From the NCBI RefSeq assembly GCF_016808335.1, contig NC_053146.1, positions 39,924,470 through 39,988,469 of the forward strand: 64,000 nucleotides of DNA, read 5' to 3'. The position numbers and the translations under genes are program-made. This document shows positions 36,035-46,237 of the stretch, piece after piece. The notes beneath the pieces were generated by a model. That model had not been told where the DNA came from, made no database searches, and saw nothing but the letters and a program-made list of their open reading frames with translations. How positions within the stretch are numbered: position 1 is the first letter of the stretch; each line of letters begins with the position of its first letter. Source of the DNA: Panicum virgatum (taxonomy: Eukaryota; Streptophyta; Magnoliopsida; Poales; Poaceae).

Positions 36035-36696
36035 AAGCCTTAGTATTTTTGAGCAGTCACGCTAAAGCGTTACCCAAAAACCTGATTGCCCGCCTATCCC
36101 GTGCAGGATCTCAAGGCGAGCAAGGTTTCGGAGGCCTGCTCACGCTAATTCTGTGCGCGCAGAAATTAGCGTTGGGGAACTCAGTTGTTGCAACTGGAGA
36201 GGGAGAAGAGAGGAGCCGAGTTGCCTCAGTGCTCTGGTGCAGAATGGATGAGGGGAATGGCACTCCTTATATAGTGACTCAGGTGCTCAGGATCGTTGAA
36301 CCTGGACACCATCAGAGTCATTTAGGTGATGCGGTTATGGCCATTAATTACAGATTTAATTGCACGTTTAATCGCACGATTAATTGCTGTCAACGGCAAA
36401 ATAGCCATCACATCGCACCACGCCGCCCCCGCACGTCACGTCCGGCCGCGCCGCGCCGCGCCGCGCCTCGCCTCGGCCTCGGCCCGGCCCGGCGAGGCGA
36501 GCGAGCGCGCGCGTGTGGTTCACCGTCCTCCTCTTACCGGCTTCACAAGTGGTGTACACGAAGTCCACCTTTTAAGTCGGTTGAGATCCTCCTCAATTCC
36601 CGGTACGGAATTAAGCATTGATTCCCTAGCATTAATAGTGGGTTTTAAATTCTTTTAATGCTTTAGAATAAATGGGCCAAGCCCATTACTCCAACA
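36035..36696 (-). repeat. 5' LTR of the full Copia copy
   Basis: On the minus strand it starts TGTTGGAGTAATGGG at 36696. It has a TATA box (CTATATAAGG) at about 36266-36275 and a GC-rich block at 36417-36515. The inner end is placed only roughly: no typical tRNA-Met primer site is visible, and sequence between 35940 and 36060 is a set of short repeats built on GTAGTCGACGTAGTC. Confidence 0.7.
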
Positions 36697-38366
36697 GAAA
36701 GCGCCCTGACTCTTCCGTGGTGATTTGCACCCAGCTAAAATGCACTTTTCTCAAACTTCTGAAGGAACAAGATCCTTGTTCAGGGTGAAAACCACAGGCA
36801 TAGAGGCAAAGAGACTGAATCAAGCATCCTTTTACTGAAAAAAAGGTCCTACAAGGGAATATGTATTTCCTTTTGTCATCCCGTGATAACTCCAGAGTGA
36901 GCTCCTCAATCCCTGGGGTATCTGCATCAAGCCAATGGTCGATATCACTGGATTGCACTTCGTGTAAAAACCGGAGTTCAAACTTAAGCCTCTTCACCCA
37001 AAGGCCAGCACGGTTTTGCAGAAGGGTCAGTTGGATCCATGCCACTACAATTTCACGATTTTTGATTTCATGTTGAAATCGATGCCATTGAGTGGCATGA
37101 TTTTCAACGTGAAACCCAATTTCACGGAGTTGTGGTGGCATGAATCGAATTTTCCCTTTGCAGAATGCCATTGAACCTGCTGATGGTATCTACAGCGAGT
37201 TGACCTTGAATATAGCTGCTTTGTCCATCCAAAGCTAGTGTCCTGGCACTGAATGTGAGCTCAGAATAATATCTCCATGACCGTAGAAACTCCTGGGAGA
37301 CGCAGGCAGCACGTGCAGCATCTTGCACTGGTAGGAGAGCAAGTATCTGGTGCAAGATATCCTGCAGAACCATAAAAAACATCTTCAACCCGGATGTGGA
37401 AAGAGGACCCAGAGTTTGATTGGACATAGAGAAAAAGAGGCATGTACCAAAGCTGAAACTGTGTGATATCGCTGTCTTTAGGATTATCAAGAGAGGGGTG
37501 CATTCTCGATCACTAGTAGTATTTTTCTTATATAATTGTAGGAGCAGCAAGGTACTGATAGATTCCTTTATGATCAAAGTGTGAACAAGTACATTGAGAA
37601 GAGCTGAATTCAGGCCTTGAATGTCTAGATTATAGCAATTGTTTTAAGCCCATTAACTGCTTGCAGGCTCATATAGCATGCAGGATGCACGGCAAAAATG
37701 TTGTGTTGATTGCCGTATGTTATGTACCTGTGGGAGCCTGTCCAGCGTGATTTGTGATCTCATCCTCTTGGCTGCTCCAGAGTTCCCAACTTTTCTGCAA
37801 GGGGAGGCGGCTTTCCTTTTACTTTTAGCCTCTGATGAAGCAATCGATCCATCTGCAGGGCAAGACAGATCTGTCAGGCACTGGGGTCTGCTTGAAAACA
37901 GAAAATTCAAAAGGAAAAAAGAAAATACGACTTCTCTGACCAAGGAACCAGAGTACATCGACGGAGGAATATTTATATGTATCTGAACAGTTAGTTTTTT
38001 GGGCACTAAGAGTCTGTTTGGAGGAGCTAAAATTAAGTTTAGCACCTATTAGCATTTAAATTTTTGTTAAAATTTTTTAATCTTGACTAAAATTTAGCCC
38101 ACCCCATTAACACTCCTATTTGGATACAATAATGCTAAATTTTAGCACTTTAGGATAATAGCACTTAGATTCAAACACCCCTTAATACGCCCTCAAATTC
38201 TAGAATTTGACGTCTGTGTGACAAGAAGTGCCAACAGAGTAACAATCGAATGCTAGAGAGAGAGGGGGGAATCAAAAGGCATACCATCATGGGTTTGCCG
38301 CCGGCGGTGACGGTGGCTGCGGCGGCGTTTGGCAAAGGTGAACCTCGCCAGGGACAGTAGCCCCAT
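36697..38366 (-). pseudogene. F-box/FBD protein pseudogene, N-terminal part
   Basis: On the minus strand exon 1 (38366-38285) starts MGLLSLARF and ends at a donor GTATGCC. Exon 2 (37852-37728), in phase, runs from GSIASSEAKSKRK to LDRLPQ. Exon 3 starts at 37361 after CTGCAG with DILHQILALLPVQDAARAAC, the F-box core, then FLRSWRYYSELTF. After ISRFNGILQ the frame is lost around 37040-37140; LKFELRF and PGIEELTLELS follow in another frame. The exon ends at the Copia insertion (36697). A small inverted-repeat insertion at about 37038-37142 may explain the frame change. The C-terminal exons lie at 27328-28063. The intact family would recruit substrates to an SCF ubiquitin ligase. Confidence 0.75.
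38010..38182. mobile_element. Tourist-like MITE
   Basis: The 173-bp element has terminal inverted repeats GAGTCTGTTTGGA (left) and the complement of TTCAAACACCCCT (right), close to the Tourist consensus GGGTSTGTTTGG. It is flanked by TAA at 38007-38009 and 38183-38185, the PIF/Harbinger-type 3-bp target duplication. It is AT-rich, without coding capacity, and lies in the first intron of the F-box pseudogene. Confidence 0.75.
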
Positions 38367-38455
38367 GGTTCTTCGATTTCGCGAGAGCCTGGAGGTAATT
38401 TTTGGTATGTCGCTCCCCTGGGCCCAGCAAGGTTTATGTCGTCCAGTATACTTTT

Positions 38456-40110
38456 TAGGTAATGACTTTATTACGGATGGCCGTATGTTTGTGCTATTGT
38501 ACGGCAGTCTAAGTTGACTTTCCACCACCGCGGGACAGTAGCACTCGTAAGCAATTTTAAAACTAAAAAAGTTATAGTTCTTAAACCATCCACTAAATAC
38601 AAATTCCGATTGCACACTTGTATCTCTTTCGAGGAGATCTTCAAAATAAGACCCCACTTGAATGTATTTCGACGATAATTTTCAAAACACATAAATTAAT
38701 TTATGTATAATGAAAAAATGCCAAAATCAATTAGTCAAAATATTCAATCGATCTGCTAAAGTCGTCTATTATTGATCATGCAATAAACATTCACCTACCT
38801 AACAAAGTTGTTTACCCCTATCCACTATTGACACTAAATATTCTATCTTCAAAATATGAACATCAATATCCACTTAACTGAACTTGGACGTGTAAAAGCA
38901 ACATGATGTAAATCCATAAGCAATTTTTGCAAACATCATAAGCAAATTAGAATGCGTGAAAAAGTATTTTCTCTCAAAAAATTATATCATTAAAACATAG
39001 TGGTGTGAGATCTTGTTTTAAAGATTTTATTGAAACAAACACACATGTGCAATCGAATTTTGATTTCGATGTTTGGTGTTGAAACTATAATCATTTCTAT
39101 TTTGAAATTATGTGCATGTATGTTTTTTTCTTTCTCTCCTTGCTCACATGCATGCACACATCACTACAGGGGCGGCCGTACCACCGTTCCAATTTACGGC
39201 CGGCCGTAAGTTAGCTGCGTCCTTTTAGGTAATGACTTTATTACGGATGGCGGATGGTCGTATGTTTGTGCTATTGTACGGCAGTCTAAGTTGACTTTCC
39301 ACCACCGCGGGACAGTAGCACCCGTAAACAATTTTAAAACTAAAAAAGTTGTAGTTCTTAAACCATCCACTAAATACAAATTCCGATTGCACACTTGTAT
39401 CTCTTTCGAGAAGATCTTCAAAATAAGACCCCACTTGAATGTATTTCGACGATAATTTTCAAAACACATAAATTAATTTATGTACAATGAAAAAATGCCA
39501 AAATCAATTAGTCAAAATATTCAATCGATCTGCTAAAGTCGCCTATTATTGATCATGCAATAAACATTCACCTACCTAACAAAGTTGTTTACCCCTATCC
39601 ACTATTGACACTAAATATTCTATCTTCAAAATATGAACATCAATATCCACTTAACTGAACTCGGATGTGTAAAAGCAACATGATGTAAACCCATAAGCAA
39701 TTTTTGCAAACATCATAAGCAAATTAGAATGCGTGAAAAAGTATTTTCTCTCAAAAAAATTATATCATTAAAACTTAGTGGTGTGAGATCTTGTTTTAAA
39801 GATTTTATTGAAACAAACGCACATGTGCAATCGGATTTTGATTTCGATGCTTGGTGTTGAAACTATGATCATTTTTATTTTGAAATTATGTGTATGTATG
39901 TTTTTTTTCTTTCTCTCCTTGCTCACATGCATGCACACATCACTACAGGGGTGGCCGTACCACCGTTCCAATTTACGGCCGGCCGTAAGTTAGCCGCGTC
40001 CTAGGTAATAACTTTATTACGGATGACCGTACGTTGTGCTACTGTACGGCAGTTTAAATTGACTTTCCACCGCCGCTGATTTTATTATGGATGACCCTAC
40101 GTTTGTGCTA
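38456..40110. repeat. Tandem repeat of about 0.77 kb (two full copies and a partial third)
   Basis: The phrase TAGGTAATGACTTTATTACG begins copies at 38456, 39226 and (one change) 40002, giving periods of 770 and 776 bp. The copies are very similar. Each ends with CACTACAGGGG (GCGG or TGG) and a palindrome TTACGGCCGGCCGTAA. The third copy diverges after about 100 bp. No protein of a known family is encoded; a 70-90 residue minus-strand frame in each copy is probably chance. The CACTACAGGGG string could be a relic of a CACTA terminus, but I see no proof. Confidence 0.85.
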
Positions 40111-41113
40111 CTTTTTATCCTCGTCTCTGACTCCACACGTCACGGCAACATCCCAATTCCCAACCAATCCCGACGCGGACTCCGCTTTGGTTCGCAACAG
40201 GCACAATCAGTCTCACTCACGCCTATAGGCTACTATAGCCCATGGAGTTGAAGAACATGAAACTAGGAAAGTCACATCACGGATCCATGAAGAACAAGAA
40301 GAAAGGCAACAAGTGTGCTGCCCGAGATCAAAGAAACACAAGACAAAGATGAAGTCCTAGGTTTCAACGACAGCCACAATCTTTTTTTTTTGTCTTGGAT
40401 ACAGTTCCCCCGCAGTTTGCAGGAGTGCCCGAGAACAATCGAGGCTACAAAGTTGTTCTCCCCTTTGGTAGAGGAAAGCGCCTTCATGAGCTCAGATTCA
40501 GCGCACGGAAAGCCGAAGGTTTTGTCGCGACTAAGACAGAAGGAGAGAGTTCGCCAATAACCTTCGAATTGTAGCTCGCCAAACAAGGTCAAGGGTCCGA
40601 AGGTTGCTGAGGAAGCGCAAGGACAGCGAACAGGAAAGCGGATGATCCTCGGACTGAAGGATAAGATCCACGGCGTAGACGCAGACAGCAAGCGAAGATT
40701 CGTTCAAGGAATATCCACTCCGCACAAAACGTCAGCACGGTCGTGTAAACATAACAACATAGTCTGAGTCATAAAAACCGAAATTCTCATCTAAGTCCAG
40801 CACAAACACTACGCACAAAATCTGAGTGCGCTCATACAAGTCTATGCCAGGTAGATTCAGCACATGTTATTTCCAGGTCGGCAGTGCTGTTAATATTATG
40901 AGTCACGACACAGTGATGCCCTTTGCTTGAAGGATACATTCAGATTAGTTCCAAAATCGCAGGAATCAACCCACAAAAGTAACCTATATTCTCATACAAC
41001 TAGCTCTGCAAAATATCCACGGTTTTCTGAGAAACACAAACAATTCCCATCAAACTACCCCAGATCGACTGCTCTAATGCATCTCCCACCATCATAGGCA
41101 CTCATCAGTTGGT
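40111..41113. other. Intergenic, nothing certain
   Basis: No gene is recognised. CCGAAGGTT-like motifs at 40512-40604 recall the motif of the LTR at 12182-12796 and may mark a decayed copy of that family. Confidence 0.4.
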
Positions 41114-41473
41114 TTAAGGAATAACTGCACGGCCAAGCGCCTCCACTGTTGCGGGGATCATCTCCCTGGCGACATTGCGGCGAAGATGCGCCGCCTCCTC
41201 CTGGAAGTGGGGTTCAGCACTGAGGAAGGCACGAGTCTCATTGTGTAGTGACTCGATTTGCTCCACTGTGAGTAAACCATGCTCATCATAGCCTCCAGCG
41301 TCAAGGGGGACGCGCAGCCTTCGCAGCAGCCTGCCCATGGCCTTGTCCTTCCGCCCTTGGCTTGCGGGTGTGGAGACAAGGGACAGGTGCCTCTTTGCGG
41401 AGCGTAGCAAGCGAAGGGTGGCCTGCAGACGACGACGACGGGCAAACCTCAGAAAGAACAGGAATCGAGCCAT
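41114..41473 (-). CDS. Hypothetical 119-residue protein
   Basis: The minus-strand frame starts MARFLFFLRFARRRRLQ at 41473 and ends at 41114. The N-terminal 45 residues are strongly basic and Leu-rich. Then comes an acidic stretch with HGLLTVEQIESLHNETRAF and an ending rich in Ala/Arg/Glu (NVAREMIPATVEALGRAVIP). I do not recognise a family. GC content is higher than in the AT-rich flanks, which supports real coding. The start is followed upstream by repeat-like DNA. It could be a lone exon of a larger gene. Confidence is low. Confidence 0.35.
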   Translation of the reverse strand: MARFLFFLRFARRRRLQATLRLLRSAKRHLSLVSTPASQGRKDKAMGRLLRRLRVPLDAGGYDEHGLLTVEQIESLHNETRAFLSAEPHFQEEAAHLRRNVAREMIPATVEALGRAVIP

Positions 41474-41584
41474 GGCACTGCATTTTTGTAAGACAATAAA
41501 GATCAGCTCTAAACAGTTGCACTTTTATCATAAGTTAGTGAATGAGTTGGATTTTGCAAGGAATATATTAATATAAGCTGTAAC

Positions 41585-42400
41585 AGTGAAGTATCAACAG
41601 CAGCAACTGCATTGGTGTGAACTAACAATACCAACAACTACAATGGGCAGTGTCACTACCAAAGCAAGAAAATCACCAGAAGATAAAAGTGTTGAATTTT
41701 AATGCATGTATTACTATTACAACACGTGACTGAATTTGCACGAGCAAAACACACGTGCACCCGTGACACAGACCAGTTCCCACAAAGTACAAGCAGATCT
41801 CCCATCCATATCTATCCAAACCAATTGAAATGAAAGTAATCAAAGATACTACACATTTCCACAACAAGCATATGCCCACAAATTGCAATCAATCTGAACA
41901 CAGATACCAGGACAACCAGACTTAGAGTTACCAGTTCAATCTAATGTAGCAACGAGCACAGGCACAGAAAGAGCCACCACGTTTCAGGTCTGTCACGTAT
42001 AGAATCAATTGTATTTACCTTTCAGCTGCACTATTATACTATATCAGCGAAGGTGTTTAACATTATTACACAACCATCATGCCACTGATAGCAGCTAAAG
42101 TTAGTTATCAACAGCAAAAAGTACATGGATTGGTGTTGACTAACAATGGCAACAAAAACCAAAGAGGAAGGAAGAAACAAGAGGCAAAACCGGACCAGAG
42201 TTTATGAAATTTGAAATTTCATTCATGGATACTTACGACTAGGCACGAAACACAATCTGACTATAGGGGCAAGTAAAACTCAGAAAAGTGCAAAGTTACG
42301 AACAGATTCTCACCAGATACATCAAATCCAAATAAACTATTCAGAGATGCAAAAAATCAGAACAGAAAATACAAAAATATCTATCCAAGCCAATTCAATC
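41585..42400. repeat. Unclassified dispersed repeat (related to 55309-55832)
   Basis: About 540 bp (41846-42390) aligns by eye with 55309-55832 in the same orientation, sharing phrases such as TGGTGT-GACTAACAATGGCAAC. A weaker related copy of the same phrase at 41588-41640 suggests a tandem arrangement with a period near 517 bp. No coding capacity or terminal structure is seen. Confidence 0.65.
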
Positions 42401-42436
42401 TCTTCTCTATCTCTATCTCTTCTCTACTACTAAAAT

Positions 42437-42542
42437 AAAATGACCCTAAACAAGATTTTTTTTGTTCGTCTTTACGCTTTCAACTACTGCGCTTTTGATG
42501 TCGCCCTCGCCCTTCCGCGTCTCCCAAGTCCCAACCGCTGCG
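42437..42542. repeat. Left copy of a 106-bp direct repeat flanking a LINE
   Basis: It matches 44621-44727 except for one substitution and one extra T in a T-run. It could be a very long target-site duplication made by LINE insertion. Confidence 0.85.
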
Positions 42543-42813
42543 CCGTCTCTGGTTTGACCAACTCCCGCTGGGACGCGGCGACTCAGAGCTCTGTACCGAA
42601 CCTAGGGTTTCGGGTCTGTTTTCTTCCCCAAAATCCCACTACATTTTCCACAAAATCGAGTGCGGTGCTGGTCTTCCCTGCTCTATGCCAGTGGAGCGGG
42701 CTGGGGGTGCTTGGGGGTGGCTCTGTGTGGCGGCGGGTGGAGGTGGTGTTGGGGTGAGTGAGCTTTGGGGCTGGTGTGGGCGGTGCTGGTGGACGGGGTG
42801 CGGTCACTGAGTT

Positions 42814-44322
42814 TTGATGGGGAAGGGGAGGAAGAAGGGGGAGGTGGACCTGGAGGGGCTCATGGGTGGGCTCAAGCTTTCGGAGGAGGAGCGGAGGGCG
42901 GTCAAGGGGGCGTGGCAGGCAGGAGCGCGGGACGCGAGCGGGAATCCTCAAGCTGTTGGTAAGCTGTTCTCAACGAAAGCTGGTTATGCAGAAGGGATGG
43001 TGCAAGTTTTGGGCAAAATTTGGTGTCCGGTAAAAGGAATCAGGTGCAAGGAATTGGGGGAGAATTTATTCTTATTTACGTTCCTTCAACCGGGGGGCAA
43101 AAGAAGAGCTGTTACTGAGGGACCTTGGGAATTCGGTGGTGACTTACTTATTGTGGTCGATTTTGATGAGACAAAAAGGTTGAAGGACTTGGAGTTCACT
43201 CATATTCCGGTGTGGATCCGAGTCTTTAACCTCCCTCTGGGTCTGATGAATGAGGAAACTGGCCGGTTGATAGGAGACAAGGTGGGCAAATCATTGGAGG
43301 TGGACACTGATGAAGATGGGTCAGCTGTGGGGAGCTTCTTGAGAATAAAATCTCTAATTGATGTTCGGAAACCATTACTAAGGGGAGTGATGATGGAGAA
43401 TGAAAAAGGGGAGCAGAACTGCTGGTGCAATTTCAGATATGAATTCCTTCCCAATTTTTGTTATTCCTGTGGGTTACTTGGTCACGTTGAGAGGGAGTGT
43501 GATGACATTGTCTGGAAGGAGACCGGCCCACAGTTTGGAGACTGGATGAGGGCAACCCCGGCAAAGAAGCGGGACTAGCGAAGCCGCTGGTCGGGAGGGA
43601 GCAGCGCAGGTGACAGTTTGCAAAAGAAATCGTCGGGATCCTGGAGAAGGGAGGATTCGGGGAAAAAAGCTCAATAGTTGGAGGATAGTAGGAGAGGAAA
43701 GAGTGTGGAGGATCTGGAGCTCCGGGATGATGGGTCCAGCCCTTTGAAGCTGATGCCCGGGAGCACTAAAGAAGGTGTAGTTCCGAAAAAATTATCTTTT
43801 GGAGATAGTACGAGCACGGGAAAAGAAAGCAGGGTGGAGCCGGTGGTGGGGCAAGGGGACCAGCTTAGTCCAGTGGGGGAGAAGGAGCAGGCTCATGGCA
43901 TAAGAGATGGGGGAGAAAAAGAGAATAACCAGCAGGTTTGTGGTCAGGTAGAGGACACAGGTTTGGCAGGGATGGAAGTGGATGAGATGGCAGGGTTACA
44001 GGCGGGTGATGAGGTGGGTAAAGGGTCTTTTTTGGCCGACCAGTCTAAGGAGGAGGTGCCAGATCAGGTTTTGGAGGAGGGCCAGAAGCCTAAGGGGAAG
44101 AGGACTTCAACCTTCAAGAGGCGGCCACGGGACCGGGAGGCAGCAAAGGAAGGGAACATTAGCCTCCCCTCGGGGTCGCGAAAAAGAGTGAATGAGGGAG
44201 ATAATATAGATGATGAATCTCAGAAAAGGGCTAAGATCCAGGATGTGAAGGTGGGTGTGGAGACGGAAGAAAATCAGTCTTTGATGGCTGGGCTGCCTGG
44301 TCAGCCTGGCCGGTCCCAATGA
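42814..44322 (+). pseudogene. LINE ORF1 (DUF4283 and CCHC zinc knuckle), two in-frame stops
   Basis: The first block (42814-43578) has a DUF4283-like region (from GKLFSTKAGYAEGMVQVLG) and the typical HIPVWIRVFNLPLGLM segment. It also has a zinc knuckle CYSCGLLGHVEREC near residue 220. In-frame TAG codons lie at 43576-43578 and 43675-43677. The same frame then continues as a hydrophilic, Lys/Glu-rich tail to 44322. ORF1 protein would bind LINE RNA. Its stop codon overlaps the ORF2 start (AATGA). The stops mean a full-length protein is unlikely. Confidence 0.75.
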
Positions 44323-44609
44323 GGATTGTGGCGTGGAACTGCCGGGGGTTGGGGAATGGCCCGGCAGTTCGTGGTCTTCTGGATGTCCAGAAGGAGGAGG
44401 ACCTCGATGTCTTGTTTCTCTCCGAAACAAAGCATGGTAAGAAATGGATGGAGGGCTTTAGGTGGAGGCTGAAGATGACAAATATGGTAGTGAAGGATAG
44501 TGAAGGGACGAGAGGCGGTTTGGCACTATTTTGGAAAAAGGAGGTGAATTTGAGGGTGTTGAGCTGGTCCAGGTATCATATTGATACTATAATTAAGGAG
44601 GGAGGCTAA
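44319..44609 (+). pseudogene. LINE ORF2 start (endonuclease N-terminus)
   Basis: The frame begins MRIVAWNCRGLGN and contains DVLFLSETK and RGGLALFW, the first motifs of the exonuclease-endonuclease-phosphatase domain of plant L1 elements. It ends after 96 residues at a stop that belongs to the A-rich tail. The remaining endonuclease and all of the reverse transcriptase are absent. Confidence 0.85.
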
Positions 44610-44620
44610 ACAAAAATACA

Positions 44621-44727
44621 AAAATGACCCTAAACAAGATTTTTTTTTGTTCGTCTTTTCGCTTTCAACTACTGCGCTTTTGATGTCGCCCTCGCCCTTC
44701 CGCGTCTCCCAAGTCCCAACCGCTGCG
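44621..44727. repeat. Right copy of the 106-bp direct repeat flanking the LINE
   Basis: It repeats 42437-42542 and continues to the right into the GC-rich DNA with the zinc-finger fragment, so this copy probably represents the original locus. Confidence 0.85.
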
Positions 44728-45173
44728 GCGCCCCCACGTCCCGATCCGCACGCCGCATCCCCGTCCCATCCGCTCGTCTCTCGACGGTTCCGCCGACCCG
44801 CGCCCGCCATCCCCGCATCCGCCCGCCGCAGATCCACCACGCGCGGCGCGGGCAGCCGCAGTCCCCGTCGTCGTCCTCACCGCGCGCCGATCCACCCCTG
44901 CCGTCGATTCCCCACGCGCGGCCGCCGCCCCGTCGCTGTCGGCGCCCACTCCTCACCGCTGCACCTCCTCCACGCCGCCGTGGGCCTCGCGCCGCCGCTC
45001 CTCCACGCCGCGACTGCACCTCCTCCACGCCGCGGCTGCACCTCCAGCACGCCGCCGTCCGCCTCGCACCGCCGTACGGCGCCCCCTCCCCGACGTCACG
45101 ACCCGCCCCGAGATCCACCGCGACCCGTGCTGCTCACTCTACGCCGCCGCGTGCCCTTTCCCCATCGCCTCGG

Positions 45174-45350
45174 CTCAATGTCTGCCTCTCCTGCGCCACC
45201 GTCTTCTGCCCCTCCCACGTCGACGCGCACACCTCGACCTCCACGGGTCTCAGCCATCAGCTCGCTGGCGACCGTTCCGGCTCTTCTGCGCCACTTGCAG
45301 CGACCAGGTCTACGGTCCCGCCTTCGACCACGTCGTCTTCCTCAACCAAT
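45174..45350 (+). pseudogene. UBP-type zinc-finger fragment (USP22-like deubiquitinase)
   Basis: One frame reads LNVCLSCATVFCPSHVDAH and then HQLAGD. A second, shifted frame from about 45281 reads LFCATCSDQVYGPAFDHVVFL. Together these are the Cys/His pattern of the ZnF-UBP domain of plant USP22-like ubiquitin proteases, with a small deletion where the frames change. The surrounding 44.7-45.45 kb is very GC-rich and may be the rest of its first exon, but the long proline-rich frames there look like noise. No protease domain is seen in the window. I consider it a gene fragment interrupted by the Harbinger element downstream. Confidence 0.5.
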
Positions 45351-46237
45351 CCTCCTCTCCTCCCCTCTACCTCCTCGACCTTGCTGGACAGGAAGGGGCT
45401 GGAGATGCTTGCCTGCTGCACACAGTTCACCAGCGATGACCCTGCGGCCAACTGCGTGACAGGTGCGCCCCCATTCTCAATTGGTTCCCAGTTGCCAAAC
45501 CCTACTGTAAATCTACAAAATTCGTTTCATAAAAGCATAAAACCATGTAGCAGTGCAATTGGGGATTCCATTCAGACCTGCTTTGTTTGCAAGACTTTAA
45601 ATCAATATTAGATTAGAAATAAAGTGGAAAGGAGTGCAGGCTTCGCAGCAATAACTAACCGTGTGTTTGGATGGGGGTTCAGTGGGTTGGACCCGCTCCA
45701 ACCCTCCTTTGGGGGCTGGCTCCAACCCTACATCCTGTTTGGTTGGTAGGTTGGGTTCGCTCTAGTTTGTTGTTTGGTTGAACGACCGCCGCAGGTTGGA
45801 ACCAACTCATCTCCTGTTTGGATGGATGTACTAGAATGAAACCTAAATCTGATGACCTTCCACTCATTCTGGTGATCTTACCCCCTCACACAAATTCATT
45901 CAACAGCACAGTCACTTTGAATCCTACATTCAACAGCACAGTCCCTTTGAATATTTAAATCCGGTCAACATTTGAACACAAATTCCAAATTTCATCAAAA
46001 TATATGTCACAAATTGAGCAACATTTCAAGCACAATTCAGCTACATTTCAGCCACCATACAAGTCTAAGTTCAAGCACAATTCAGCTACATTTCAGCCAC
46101 CATACAAGTCCAAATTCAGCTACAATATATATGAAGTTCAATGCCTCCACATGGCACGATACAAGCTTACTTAGACCACAAATATAAAGTTCTATGTGGT
46201 ACCAACAAAAGAACCATCCCATGCCTACAACTTACCC

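Larger units (their letters stand above)
28064..36696 (-). mobile_element. Minus-strand Copia array inserted in the F-box gene
   Basis: From right to left the order is LTR, full internal region, polypurine tract, LTR, then a second internal region cut off in integrase. The right boundary is sharp: CCAACA at 36691-36696 against F-box exon sequence. The left boundary at 28063/28064 is inside integrase and inside the F-box gene, so a deletion took away the rest of the second copy and a part of the host gene. The near-identity of the copies points to a recent origin. Confidence 0.85.
42543..44620 (+). mobile_element. L1-type LINE lacking its 3' part
   Basis: The element begins with a leader, contains ORF1 (42814-44322) and only the first 96 codons of ORF2 (44319-44609). 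It ends with a short A-rich tail (TAAACAAAAATAC). LINE copies are normally truncated at the 5' end, so this 5'-complete, 3'-short copy is unusual. It lies between 106-bp direct repeats. Confidence 0.75.

Noticed and set aside
38253..38692. Minus-strand frames spanning the start of the F-box gene and the tandem repeat
   Set aside because: Only the 82-bp first exon at 38285-38366 is supported by splice sites; the remainder belongs to the repeat.
40272..40691. 139-residue minus-strand frame
   Set aside because: No recognisable motif, unremarkable composition and no splice or promoter context.
44647..45459. 270-residue Pro/Arg/Ser-rich open frame
   Set aside because: It is a by-product of very high GC content; the real signal in this interval is the zinc-finger pattern in other frames.
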